Assembly (NCBI RefSeq): GCF_047948215.1
Contig: NC_134456.1
Coordinates: forward strand, 16,648,230-16,712,229
Length of the DNA: 64,000 nucleotides
Source: Lycorma delicatula
Lineage: Eukaryota; Arthropoda; Insecta; Hemiptera; Fulgoridae
Direction: 5' to 3'
Made by a program: the position numbers and the translations under genes
The notes under the pieces: model-generated
The model's database searches: none
The model's input: only the letters and a program-made list of their open reading frames with translations
What the model was told of the DNA's origin: nothing
Part shown: piece by piece, positions 36,419 through 49,526 of the stretch
Layout of the letters: every line of letters starts with the position of its first letter
Position numbering within the stretch: position 1 is the stretch's first letter

Positions 36419-39043
36419 CACCAGCTAAAATATTAATCTGGTAAGTTATCATTTATTTAACAAAGTCACTAAATTATCTCTTACACGTAGTCGGTTACGG
36501 TTTGCATTCTGTTGCAAGAGTTTTTTGTTAGTATTACATTAAAGATTTCTAATCTGAGGAGAACTTTTTATATATTAACCACTGTGTACGTGAAAACATA
36601 ACTGATTTTTATTGAAGTATATCAAGAAAAAAAAATTAATTAATCTTTTCCTCCTTCTTGTTATGAATGTTTAAGTTGCATTTTTAAAATGAAGTTAGGG
36701 AAAAAAGTATAGGTTTTGCAGAAAACTTCTGCAGAAAACTTTATACAGTCCCCTATACAAGGGATTCATTCATCATGGTATTCTGAATTTGATATTAACA
36801 GTGTGAAAATAAATCATTTTTTAATTTTTGTTTGTAAAATGTGATTTAAAAAAAATATTATTCACTTCATTGACCGGCCATTGAAATCAATGTCTGTGTT
36901 TTATGGTCAGGATAACACCTATTTCTACAATTTATTCTGTGCTTCCATGCAATAAAATTTCATTCCTGTTCTTGATCGTTTGATACTGTAAAATAATTAA
37001 TGATCAAAGCACACTGTCTTGTTATTCATTCAAAAAAGTCAAAAGCAGTGGTTTCTAAACGTTTCGGACTCGCGTCGCCGTTTTTAATTACATTTTCCAA
37101 TGTGCCATTCGCAACGAAAATCTATGACTGCCCGTAAGTAAGAGATTAAAATAAATACAATCTATTATGGGTTCATTGCAAAAATTAATAACTATAAAAA
37201 TCTTTTAAAATTTTATTATGAAACTTTAACAATATTTCGCGACAAGCCAGTGAAGAAGCATCTCGTATCATTTGTTGCAGGTACGACAACGATTAGATAA
37301 GTAGGTTTAGAGTGAACAGCATTAATATGACAACAACGAAATTGATAATGAAAATTGAAAGGAGGATGGTATTACATTGCAACAGGGTCTCCATTTTTAG
37401 TAAGATTAGTTTCTGCTTCAGGTAATTATGTATTCTTTATTGGATGCATGTGCATAGTGGAGTAATTTAGCGTGTTAGAACATTGGAAAAAATCGCATTT
37501 CCCAGGTAATCATCTCAGTAGTTTGTAAATTTTCTTCATGTTAACTGGGTCATTAAGTATTATAAGTTAGAGATATGTTCAGTCGCGTTCCCATTCCATA
37601 CCTCATCATCCCGCTGCCCCTAAAACGGTTGTAATAGTTTTTTAATTATGTTTATTACTGTATCATTATGCATTTTCCTTTGGAATTGGTTATGCTAATT
37701 CGCGTTCACGTCCCGAAATACCCGCCCCAAAAGTAAGTCTCTGCGTATGTTGTAAATGTTTTTAATTATGTTTTTGCATGTTGGGTTTATTACAGGTGTA
37801 TTTTGTGTTTTAGGTTTTGACTTGTATTTTTTTAAGTCCCGTTCACGTTCCATACACTAATTCCCCTTAAGCCCCTCAGTGGATTTTAAATGTATTTTAT
37901 GTTATGTGTTGTATGTTTTTTGTAGTGTTTTTGTGTTTCATTAGAATTATTTTTGTTTAGTATGTTCGTCATTGTGTTAAGTAGTGTTATATGTGTTTAG
38001 TATTTTTACAAGTGCATTATGTTATTTAAGTTAAAATTAGTTATGTTTATCGCCCGCGCGTTTCCTAAACGAAACATCAAATCTCCCTATTTTGAACTCC
38101 GATATAATTTTAAAAAGTTTTTGTTACTTATATTTAAAATTAAAGTGAATGCTCGTAAGCCAGGTAAAGGTATAGGTAATTTTCCTATGTTTTTTAAATT
38201 TTATTATGCAATATATTTTACATACATGTAACTGTGTTTTTACGAATTGATTTGATATTTTTAATAATGTTGTTTCAGATTGTTAAACTATTCAGGGATA
38301 AACTATGGTGTGATGAAGAGAAGAAATGAATAATTTGATTCCAGAAGACTTAATATATTATTAGTTTGTTAATTACTTTACTATTTTTATACTAATATTA
38401 TTTTATTTTGTTTCATGGTTTTTTCAGGCACAATAATATTTGTATATTTAAAAATTAATGTTGGAACAAGAAAACTAAAATAATACTTAGAAAATTTCCA
38501 TGTGATGATGAATGTATAACAAAAAAAAGATGAAAAATGTAATTTCAACAAGGTCAAGTGAAGATGATCAGTTTAACAATAACAGTATCAACATCTAAAT
38601 GACATAAGTGAGCAAAATTTTCAATTTATTAGTTTTTAAAAAAAGAATATAAAACCTTATGATCAGATTTCTTTATGTAAAAAATTGAAGGATTTTTTTT
38701 TGTTTAAGACAGTATTAATTTTGACAACATTACATCATTTCATGTAACGGTGCATTAAAGGTTTTAATAAAAACGATCGATTATAGTTATTTATCCTTAA
38801 ATATTAATAAGAAGCTTCTTGTAAACTTTTACTACATTGAACATTTTATTTTTCTAAAGTTGAATCAATGGTATTAATTTTATATTTAATTTTTAATAAT
38901 TATTTGTATATGATTTGGTTCGTGTTACTATATTTCTAATAGTAAATCTTTTGTTGTGTTCTCTGTAGACACATTATGTTTATCAAGCAACATATCTAAC
39001 CTCAATTGTTGTAACCACTGGACCATTTGTGTGAGCTTCGATC
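36419..39043 (+). repeat. Unit U14 (class II type B, 2625 bp)
   Basis: Starts with the standard AATCTGGTAAGTT and then carries the same 10-bp gain as type A. The 70-codon region is class I-like, but the poly-A contains the X-type interrupting C. It is therefore a mosaic of the type A 5' half with a mixed 3' half. Confidence 0.95.
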
Positions 39044-41661
39044 CACCAGCTAAAATATTAATCTGGTAAGTTATCATTTATTTAACAAAGTCACTAAATT
39101 ATCTCTTACACGTAGTCGGTTACGGTTTGCATTCTGTTGCAAGAGTTTTTTGTTAGTATTACATTAAAGATTTCTAATCTGAGGAGAACTTTTTATATAT
39201 TAACCACTGTGTACGTGAAAACATAACTGATTTTTATTGAAGTATATCAAGAAAAAAAAATTAATTATCTTTTCCTTCTTCTTGTTATGAATGTTTAAGT
39301 TGCATTTTTAAAATGAAGTTAGGGAAAAAAGTATAGGTTTTGCAGAAAACTTGTGCAGAAAACTTTATACAGTCCCCTATACAAGGGATTCATTCATCAT
39401 GGTATTCTGAATTTGATATTAACAGTGTGAAAATAAATCATTTTTTAATTTTTGTTTGTAAAATGTGATTTAAAAAAAATATTATTCACTTCATTGACCG
39501 GCCATTGAAATCAATGTCTGTGTTTTATAGTCAGGATAACACCTACTTCTACAATTTGTCCATGCAATAAAATTTCATTCCTGTCGTTGATCGTTTGATA
39601 CTGTAAAATAATTAATGATCAAAGCACACTGTCTTGTTATTCATTCAAAAAAGTCAAAAGCAGTGGTTTCTAAACGTTTCGGACTCGCGTCGCCGTTTTT
39701 AATTACATTTTCCAATGTGCCATTCGCAACGAAAATCTATGACTGCCCGTAAGTAAGAGATTAAAATAAATACAATCCATTATGGGTTCATTGCAAAAAT
39801 TAATAACTATAAAAATCTTTTAAAATTTTATTATGAAACTTTAACAATATTTCGCGACAAGCCAGTGAAGAAGCATCTCGTATCATTTGTTGCAGGTACG
39901 ACAACGATTAGATAAGTAGGTTTAGAGTGAACAGCATTAATATGACAACAACGAAATTGATAATGAAAATTGAAAGGAGGATGGTATTACATTGCAACAG
40001 GGTCTCCATTTTTAGTAAGATTAGTTTCTGCTTCAGGTAATTATGTATTCTTTATTGGATGCATGTGCATAGTGGAGTAATTTAGCGTGTTAGAACATTG
40101 GAAAAAATCGCATTTCCCAGGTAATCATCTCAGTAGTTTGTAAATTTTCTTCATGTTAACTGGGTCATTAAGTATTATAAGTTAGAGATATGTTCAGTCG
40201 CGTTCCCATTCCATACCTCATCATCCCGCTGCCCCTAAAACGGTTGTAATAGTTTTTTAATTATGTTTATTACTGTATCATTATGCATTTTCCTTTGGAA
40301 TTGGTTATGCTAATTCGCGTTCACGTCCCGAAATACCCGCCCCAAAAGTAAGTCTCTGCGTATGTTGTAAATGTTTTTAATTATGTTTTTGCATGTTGGG
40401 TTTATTACAGGTGTATTTTGTGTTTTAGGTTTTGACTTGTATTTTTTTAAGTCGCGTTCACGTTCCATACACTAATTCCCCTTAAGCCCCTCAGTGGATT
40501 TTAAATGTATTTTATGTTATGTGTTGTATGTTTTTTGTAGTGTTTTTGTGTTTCATTAGAATTATTTTTGTTTAGTATGTTCGTCATTGTGTTAAGTAGT
40601 GTTATATGTGTTTAGTATTTTTACAAGTGCATTATGTTATTTAAGTTAAAATTAGTTATGATTATCGCCCGCGCGTTTCCTAAACGAAACATCAAATCTC
40701 CCTATTTTGAACTCCGATATAATTTTAAAAAGTTTTTGTTACTTATATTTAAAATTAAAGTGAATGCTCGTAAGCCAGGTAAAGGTATAGGTAATTTTCC
40801 ATTGTTTTTTTTAATTTTATTATGCAATATATTTTACATACATGTAACTGTGTTTTTACGAATTGATTTGATATTTTTAATAATTTTGTTTCAGATTGTT
40901 AAACTAATCAGGGATAAAAACTATGGTGTGATGAAGAAAAGAAATGAATAATTTGATTCCAGAAGACTTAATATATTATTAGTTTGTTAATTACTTTACT
41001 ATTTTTATACTAATATTATTTTATTTTGTTTCATGGTTTTTTCAGGCACAAAAATATTTGTATATTTAAAAATTAATGTTGGAACAAGAAAACTAAAATA
41101 ATACTTAGAAAATTTCCATGTGATGATGAATGTATAACAAAAAAAAGATGAAAAATGTAATTTCAACAAGGTCAAGTGAAGATGATCAGTTTAACAATAA
41201 CAGTATCAACATCTAAATGACATAAGTGAGTAAAATTTTCAATTTATTAGATTATAAAAAAAGAATATAAAACCTTATGATCAGATTTCTTTATGTAAAA
41301 AATTGAAGGATTTTTTTTTGTTTAAGACAGTATTAATTTTGACAACATTACATCATTTCATGTAACGGTGCATTAAAGGTTTTAATAAAAACGATCGATT
41401 ATAGTTATTTATCCTTAAATATTAATAAGAAGCTTCTTGTAAACTTTTACTACATTGAACATTTTATTTTTCTAAAGTTGAATCAATGGTATTAATTTTA
41501 TATTTAATTTTTAATAATTATTTGTATATGATTTGGTTCGTGTTACTATATTTCTAATAGTAAATCTTTTGTTGTGTTCTCTGTAGAAACATTATGTTTA
41601 TCAAGCAACATATCTAACCTCAATTGTTGTAACCACTGGACCATTTGTGTGAGCTTCGATC
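39044..41661 (+). repeat. Unit U15 (class II type X, 2618 bp)
   Basis: Repeats U12 at +7866 bp with the same private bases, the same divergent 3' block and the 105-codon frame at 40634. It lacks the extra 10 bp of types A and B. Confidence 0.95.
40634..40951 (+). other. 105-codon extended version of the open frame in type X (U15)
   Basis: Same translation as 32768-33085, copied with the 7866-bp HOR, so it is not independent evidence for coding. Confidence 0.2.
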
Positions 41662-44284
41662 CACCAGCTAAAATATTAAACTGGTATGTTATCATTTATT
41701 TAACAAAGTCACTAAATTATCTCTTACACGTAGTCGGTTACGGTTTGCATTCTGTTGCAAGAGTTTTTTGTTAGTATTACATTAAAGATTTCTAATCTGA
41801 GGAGAACTTTTTATATATTAACCACTGTGTACGTGAAAACATAACTGATTTTTATTAAAGTATATCAAGAAAAAAAAATTAATTAATCTTTTCCTCCTTC
41901 TTGTTATGATTGTTTAAGTTGCATTTTTAAAATGAAGTTAGGGAAAAAAGTATAGGTTTTGCAGAAAACTTCTGCAGAAAACTTTATACAGTCCCCTATA
42001 CAAGGGATTCATTCATCATGGTATTCTGAATTTGATATTAACAGTGTGAAAATAAATCATTTTTTAATTTTTGTTTGTAAAATGTGATTTAAAAAAAATA
42101 TTATTCACTTCATTGACCGGCCATTGAAATCAATGTCTGTGTTTTATGGTCAGGATAACACCTATTTCTACAATTTATTCTGTGCTTCCATGCAATAAAA
42201 TTTCATTCCTGTTCTTGATCGTTTGATACTGTAAAATAATTAATGATCAAAGCACACTGTCTTGTTATTCATTCAAAAAAGTCAAAAGCAGTGGTTTCTA
42301 AACGTTTCGGACTCGCGTCGCCGTTTTTAATTACATTTTCCAATGTGCCATTCGCAACGAAAATCTATGACTGCCCGTAAGTAAGAGATTAAAATAAATA
42401 CAATCTATTATGGGTTCATTGCAAAAATTAATAACTATAAAAATCTTTTAAAATTTTATTATGAAACTTTAACAATATTTCGCGACAAGCCAGTGAAGAA
42501 GCATCTCGTATCATTTGTTGCAGGTACGACAACGATTAGATAAGTAGGTTTAGAGTGAACAGCATTAATATGACAACAACGAAATTGATAATGAAAATTG
42601 AAAGGAGGATGGTATTACATTGCAACAGGGTCTCCATTTTTAGTAAGATTAGTTTCTGCTTCAGGTAATTATGTATTCTTTATTGGATGCATGTGCATAG
42701 TGGAGTAATTTAGCGTGTTAGAACATTGGAAAAAATCAATTTTCCCAGGTAATCATCTCAGTAGTTTGTAAATTTTCTTCATGTTAACTGGGTCATTAAG
42801 TATTATAAGTTAGAGATATGTTCAGTCGCGTTCCCATTCCATACCTCATCATCCCGCTGCCCCTAAAACGGTTGTAATAGTTTTTTAATTATGTTTATTA
42901 CTGTATCATTATGCATTTTCCTTTGGAATTGGTTATGCTAATTCGCGTTCACGTCCCGAAATACCCGCCCCAAAAGTAAGTCTCTGCGTATGTTGTAAAT
43001 GTTTTTAATTATGTTTTTGCATGTTGGGTTTATTACAGGTGTATTTTGTGTTTTAGGTTTTGACTTGTATTTTTTTAAGTCCCGTTCACGTTCCATACAC
43101 TAATTCCCCTTAAGCCCCTCAGTGGATTTTAAATGTATTTTATGTTATGTGTTGTATGTTTTTTGTAGTGTTTTTGTGTTTCATTAGAATTATTTTTGTT
43201 TAGTATGTTCGTCATTGTGTTAAGTAGTGTTATATGTGTTTAGTATTTTTACAAGTGCATTATGTTATTTAAGTTAAAATTAGTTATGTTTATCGCCCGC
43301 GCGTTTCCTAAACGAAACATCAAATCTCCCTATTTTGAACTCCGATATAATTTTAAAAAGTTTTTGTTACTTATATTTAAAATTAAAGTGAATGCTCGTA
43401 AGCCAGGTAAAGGTATAGGTAATTTTCCTATGTTTTTTAAATTTTATTATGCAATATATTTTACATACATGTAACTGTGTTTTTACGAATTGATTTGATA
43501 TTTTTAATAATGTTGTTTCAGATTGTTAAACTATTCAGGGATAAACTATGGTGTGATGAAGAGAAGAAATGAATAATTTGATTCCAGAAGACTTAATATA
43601 TTATTAGTTTGTTAATTACTTTACTATTTTTATACTAATATTATTTTATTTTGTTTCATGGTTTTTTCAGGCACAATAATATTTGTATATTTAAAAATTA
43701 ATGTTGGAACAAGAAAACTAAAATAATACTTAGAAAATTTCCATGTGATGATGAATGTATAAAAAAAAAGATGAAAAATGTAATTTCAACAAGGTCAAGT
43801 GAAGATGATCAGTTTAACAATAACAGTATCAACATCTAAATGACATAAGTGAGCAAAATTTTCAATTTATTAGTTTTTAAAAAAAGAATATAAAACCTTA
43901 TGATCAGATTTCTTTATGTAAAAAATTGAAGGATTTTTTTTTGTTTAAGACAGTATTAATTTTGACAACATTACATCATTTCATGTAACGGTGCATTAAA
44001 GGTTTTAATAAAAACGATCGATTATAGTTATTTATCCTTAAATATTAATAAGAAGCTTCTTGTAAACTTTTACTACATTGAACATTTTATTTTTCTAAAG
44101 TTGAATCAATGGTATTAATTTTATATTTAATTTTTAATAATTATTTGTATATGATTTGGTTCGTGTTACTATATTTCTAATAGTAAATCTTTTGTTGTGT
44201 TCTCTGTAGACACATTATGTTTATCAAGCAACATATCTAACCTCAATTGTTGTAACCACTGGACCATTTGTGTGAGCTTCGATC
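41662..44284 (+). repeat. Unit U16 (class II type A, 2623 bp)
   Basis: Repeats U13 at +7866 bp, including GGTATGTT at its start, the 10-bp gain and CAATTTTCCC at 42737. It has the common A where U13 has T at 35856. Confidence 0.95.
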
Positions 44285-46909
44285 CACCAGCTAAAATATT
44301 AATCTGGTAAGTTATCATTTATTTAACAAAGTCACTAAATTATCTCTTACACGTAGTCGGTTACGGTTTGCATTCTGTTGCAAGAGTTTTTTGTTAGTAT
44401 TACATTAAAGATTTCTAATCTGAGGAGAACTTTTTATATATTAACCACTGTGTACGTGAAAACATAACTGATTTTTATTGAAGTATATCAAGAAAAAAAA
44501 ATTAATTAATCTTTTCCTCCTTCTTGTTATGAATGTTTAAGTTGCATTTTTAAAATGAATTTAGGGAAAAAAGTATAGGTTTTGCAGAAAACTTCTGCAG
44601 AAAACTTTATACAGTCCCCTATACAAGGGATTCATTCATCATGGTATTCTGAATTTGATATTAACAGTGTGAAAATAAATCATTTTTTAATTTTTGTTTG
44701 TAAAATGTGATTTAAAAAAAATATTATTCACTTCATTGACCGGCCATTGAAATCAATGTCTGTGTTTTATGGTCAGGATAACACCTATTTCTACAATTTA
44801 TTCTGTGCTTCCATGCAATAAAATTTCATTCCTGTTCTTGATCGTTTGATACTGTAAAATAATTAATGATCAAAGCACACTGTCTTGTTATTCATTCAAA
44901 AAAGTCAAAAGCAGTGGTTTCTAAACGTTTCGGACTCGCGTCGCCGTTTTTAATTACATTTTCCAATGTGCCATTCGCAACGAAAATCTATGACTGCCCG
45001 TAAGTAAGAGATTAAAATAAATACAATCTATTATGGGTTCATTGCAAAAATTAATAACTATAAAAATCTTTTAAAATTTTATTATGAAACTTTAACAATA
45101 TTTCGCGACAAGCCAGTGAAGAAGCATCTCGTATCATTTGTTGCAGGTACGACAACGATTAGATAAGTAGGTTTAGAGTGAACAGCATTAATATGACAAC
45201 AACGAAATTGATAATGAAAATTGAAAGGAGGATGGTATTACATTGCAACAGGGTCTCCATTTTTAGTAAGATTAGTTTCTGCTTCAGGTAATTATGTATT
45301 CTTTATTGGATGCATGTGCATAGTGGAGTAATTTAGCGTGTTAGAACATTGGAAAAAATCGCATTTCCCAGGTAATCATCTCAGTAGTTTGTAAATTTTC
45401 TTCATGTTAACTGGGTCATTAAGTATTATAAGTTAGAGATATGTTCAGTCGCGTTCCCATTCCATACCTCATCATCCCGCTGCCCCTAAAACGGTTGTAA
45501 TAGTTTTTTAATTATGTTTATTACTGTATCATTATGCATTTTCCTTTGGAATTGGTTATGCTAATTCGCGTTCACGTCCCGAAATACCCGCCCCAAAAGT
45601 AAGTCTCTGCGTATGTTGTAAATGTTTTTAATTATGTTTTTGCATGTTGGGTTTATTACAGGTGTATTTTGTGTTTTAGGTTTTGACTTGTATTTTTTTA
45701 AGTCCCGTTCACGTTCCATACACTAATTCCCCTTAAGCCCCTCAGTGGATTTTAAATGTATTTTATGTTATGTGTTGTATGTTTTTTGTAGTGTTTTTGT
45801 GTTTCATTAGAATTATTTTTGTTTAGTATGTTCGTCATTGTGTTAAGTAGTGTTATATGTGTTTAGTATTTTTACAAGTGCATTATGTTATTTAAGTTAA
45901 AATTAGTTATGTTTATCGCCCGCGCGTTTCCTAAACGAAACATCAAATCTCCCTATTTTGAACTCCGATATAATTTTAAAAAGTTTTTGTTACTTATATT
46001 TAAAATTAAAGTGAATGCTCGTAAGCCAGGTAAAGGTATAGGTAATTTTCCTATGTTTTTTAAATTTTATTATGCAATATATTTTACATACATGTAACTG
46101 TGTTTTTACGAATTGATTTGATATTTTTAATAATGTTGTTTCAGATTGTTAAACTATTCAGGGATAAACTATGGTGTGATGAAGAGAAGAAATGAATAAT
46201 TTGATTCCAGAAGACTTAATATATTATTAGTTTGTTAATTACTTTACTATTTTTATACTAATATTATTTTATTTTGTTTCATGGTTTTTTCAGGCACAAT
46301 AATATTTGTATATTTAAAAATTAATGTTGGAACAAGAAAACTAAAATAATACTTAGAAAATTTCCATGTGATGATGAATGTATAACAAAAAAAAGATGAA
46401 AAATGTAATTTCAACAAGGTCAAGTGAAGATGATCAGTTTAACAATAACAGTATCAACATCTAAATGACATAAGTGAGCAAAATTTTCAATTTATTAGTT
46501 TTTAAAAAAAGAATATAAAACCTTATGATCAGATTTCTTTATGTAAAAAATTGAAGGATTTTTTTTTGTTTAAGACAGTATTAATTTTGACAACATTACA
46601 TCATTTCATGTAACGGTGCATTAAAGGTTTTAATAAAAACGATCGATTATAGTTATTTATCCTTAAATATTAATAAGAAGCTTCTTGTAAACTTTTACTA
46701 CATTGAACATTTTATTTTTCTAAAGTTGAATCAATGGTATTAATTTTATATTTAATTTTTAATAATTATTTGTATATGATTTGGTTCGTGTTACTATATT
46801 TCTAATAGTAAATCTTTTGTTGTGTTCTCTGTAGACACATTATGTTTATCAAGCAACATATCTAACCTCAATTGTTGTAACCACTGGACCATTTGTGTGA
46901 GCTTCGATC
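44285..46909 (+). repeat. Unit U17 (class II type B, 2625 bp)
   Basis: Repeats U14 at +7866 bp. One private change is T at 44560. It ends the three-unit HOR regime and is followed by a type C unit instead of type X. Confidence 0.95.
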
Positions 46910-49526
46910 CACCAGCTAAAATATTAATCTGGTAAGTTATCATTTATTTAACAAAGTCACTAAATTATCTCTTACACGTAGTCGGTTACGGTTTGCATTC
47001 TGTTGCAAGAGTTTTTTGTTAGTATTACATTAAAGATTTCTAATCTGAGGAGAACTTTTTATATATTAACCACTGTGTACGTGAAAACATAACTGATTTT
47101 TATTGAAGTATATCAAGAAAAAAAAATTAATTATCTTTTCCTTCTTCTTGTTATGAATGTTTAAGTTGCATTTTTAAAATGAAGTTAGGGAAAAAAGTAT
47201 AGGTTTTGCAGAAAACTTCTGCAGAAAACTTTATACAGTCCCCTATACAAGGGATTCATTCATCATGGTATTCTGAATTTGATATTAACAGTGTGAAAAT
47301 AAATCATTTTTTAATTTTTGTTTGTAAAATGTGATTTAAAAAAAATATTATTCACTTCATTGACCGGCCATTGAAATCAATGTCTGTGTTTTATAGTCAG
47401 GATAACACCTACTTCTACAATTTGTCCATGCAATAAAATTTCATTCCTGTTATTGATCGTTTGATACTGTAAAATAATTAATGATCAAAGCACACTGTCT
47501 TGTTATTCATTCAAAAAAGTCAAAAGCAGTGGTTTCTAAACGTTTCGGACTCGCGTCGCCGTTTTTAATTACATTTTCCAATGTGCCATTCGCAACGAAA
47601 ATCTATGACTGCCCGTAAGTAAGAGATTAAAATAAATACAATCTATTATGGGTTCATTGCAAAAATTAAAAACTATAAAAATCTTTTAAAATTTTATTAT
47701 GAAACTTTAACAATATTTCGCGACAAGCCAGTGAAGAAGCATCTCGTATCATTTGTTGCAGGTACGACAACGATTAGATAAGTAGGTTTAGAGTGAACAG
47801 CATTAATATGACAACAACGAAATTGATAATGAAAATTGAAAGGAGGATGGTATTACATTGCAACAGGGTCTCCATTTTTAGTAAGATTAGTTTCTGCTTC
47901 AGGTAATTATGTATTCTTTATTGGATGCATGTGCATAGTGGAGTAATTTAGCGTGTTAGAACATTGGAAAAAATCGCATTTCCCAGGTAATCATCTCAGT
48001 AGTTTGTAAATTTTCTTCATGTTAACTGGGTCATTAAGTATTATAAGTTAGAGATATGTTCAGTCGCGTTCCCATTCCATACCTCATCATCCCGCTGCCC
48101 CTAAAACGGTTGTAATAGTTTTTTAATTATGTTTATTACTGTATCATTATGCATTTTACTTTGGAATTGGTTATGCTAATTCGCGTTCACGTCCCGAAAT
48201 ACCCGCCCCAAAAGTAAGTCTCTGCGTATGTTGTAAATGTTTTTAATTATGTTTTTGCATGTTGGGTTTATTACCGGTGTATTTTGTGTTTTAGGTTTTG
48301 ACTTGTATTTTTTTAAGTCGCGTTCACGTTCCATACACTAATTCCCCTTAAGCCCCTCAGTGGATTTTAAATGTATTTTATGTTATGTGTTGTATGTTTT
48401 TTGTAGTGTTTTTGTGTTTCATTAGAATTATTTTTGTTTAGTATGTTCGTCATTGTGTTAAGTAGTGTTATATGTGTTTAGTATTTTTACAAGTGCATTA
48501 TGTTATTTAAGTTAAAATTAGTTATGTTTATCGCCCGCGCGTTTCCTAAACGAAACATCAAATCTCCCTATTTTGAACTCCGATATAATTTTAAAAAGTT
48601 TTTGTTACTTATATTTAAAATTAAAGTGAATGCTCGTAAGCCAGGTAAAGGTATAGGTAATTTTCCATTGTTTTTTTAAATTTTATTATGCAATATATTT
48701 TACATACATGTAACTGTGTTTATACGAATTGATTTGATATTTTTAATAATTTTGTTTCAGATTGTTAAACTAATCAGGGATAAAAACTATGGTGTGATGA
48801 AGAAAAGAAATGAATAATTTGATTCCAGAAGACTTAATATATTATTAGTTTGTTAATTACTTTACTATTTTTATACTAATATTATTTTATTTTGTTTCAT
48901 GGTTTTTTCAGGCACAAAAATATTTGTATATTTAAAAATTAATGTTGGAACAAGAAAACTAAAATAATACTTAGAAAATTTCCATGTGATGATGAATGTA
49001 TAAAAAAAAAAGATGAAAAATGTAATTTCAACAAGGTCAAGTGAAGATGATCAGTTTAACAATAACAGTATCAACATCTAAATGACATAAGTGAGCAAAA
49101 TTTTCAATTTATTAGTTTTTAAAAAAAGAATATAAAACCTTATGATCAGATTTCTTTATGTAAAAAATTGAAGGATTTTTTTTTGTTTAAGACAGTATTA
49201 ATTTTGACAACATTACATCATTTCATGTAACGGTGCATTAAAGGTTTTAATAAAAACGATCGATTATAGTTATTTATCCTTAAATATTAATAAGAAGCTT
49301 CTTGTAAACTTTTACTACATTGAACATTTTATTTTTCTAAAGTTGAATCAATGGTATTAATTTTATATTTAATTTTTAATAATTATTTGTATATGATTTG
49401 GTTCGTGTTACTATATTTCTAATAGTAAATCTTTTGTTGTGTTCTCTGTAGACACATTATGTTTATCAAGCAACATATCTAACCTCAATTGTTGTAACCA
49501 CTGGACCATTTGTGTGAGCTTCGATC
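46910..49526 (+). repeat. Unit U18 (class II type C, 2617 bp), mosaic
   Basis: The 5' and middle parts resemble type X (ATAGTCAGG, GTCGCG, GGGATAAAAACTATGG, ACAAAAATATT) with private changes: TTATTGATCG, AATTAAAAACT, TTTTACTTTGG and ATTACCGGTG. From the poly-A (near 49001; ten A, no C) the 3' end is like class I. The switch therefore lies between 48918 and 49004. Confidence 0.93.
48500..48679 (+). other. 59-residue shortened version of the open frame in type C (U18)
   Basis: Same start as the 70-codon frame, but CCATTGTTTTTTTAA gives a stop after residue 59. The identical shortened frame is at 58979-59158 in U22. Such truncation is easiest to explain if the frame is not under selection. Confidence 0.2.

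Larger units (their letters stand above)
31178..39043 (+). repeat. Three-unit higher-order repeat X-A-B, copy 1 (U12-U14)
   Basis: Units of 2618, 2623 and 2625 bp form a 7866-bp period. Rare variants recur 7866 bp apart: A at 31663/39529, the CAATTTTCCC variant at 34871/42737, the 105-codon frame at 32768/40634 and the 66-codon frame at 33708/41574. Unit types are X (U12), A (U13) and B (U14). Confidence 0.93.
39044..46909 (+). repeat. Three-unit higher-order repeat X-A-B, copy 2 (U15-U17)
   Basis: This copy repeats 31178-39043 with the same three unit types and the same total length. Differences seen include A in U16 where U13 has T at 35856, and a G to T change at 44560 in U17. The copies are otherwise almost identical by eye, so the duplication is recent or sequence exchange is ongoing. 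Confidence 0.93.
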
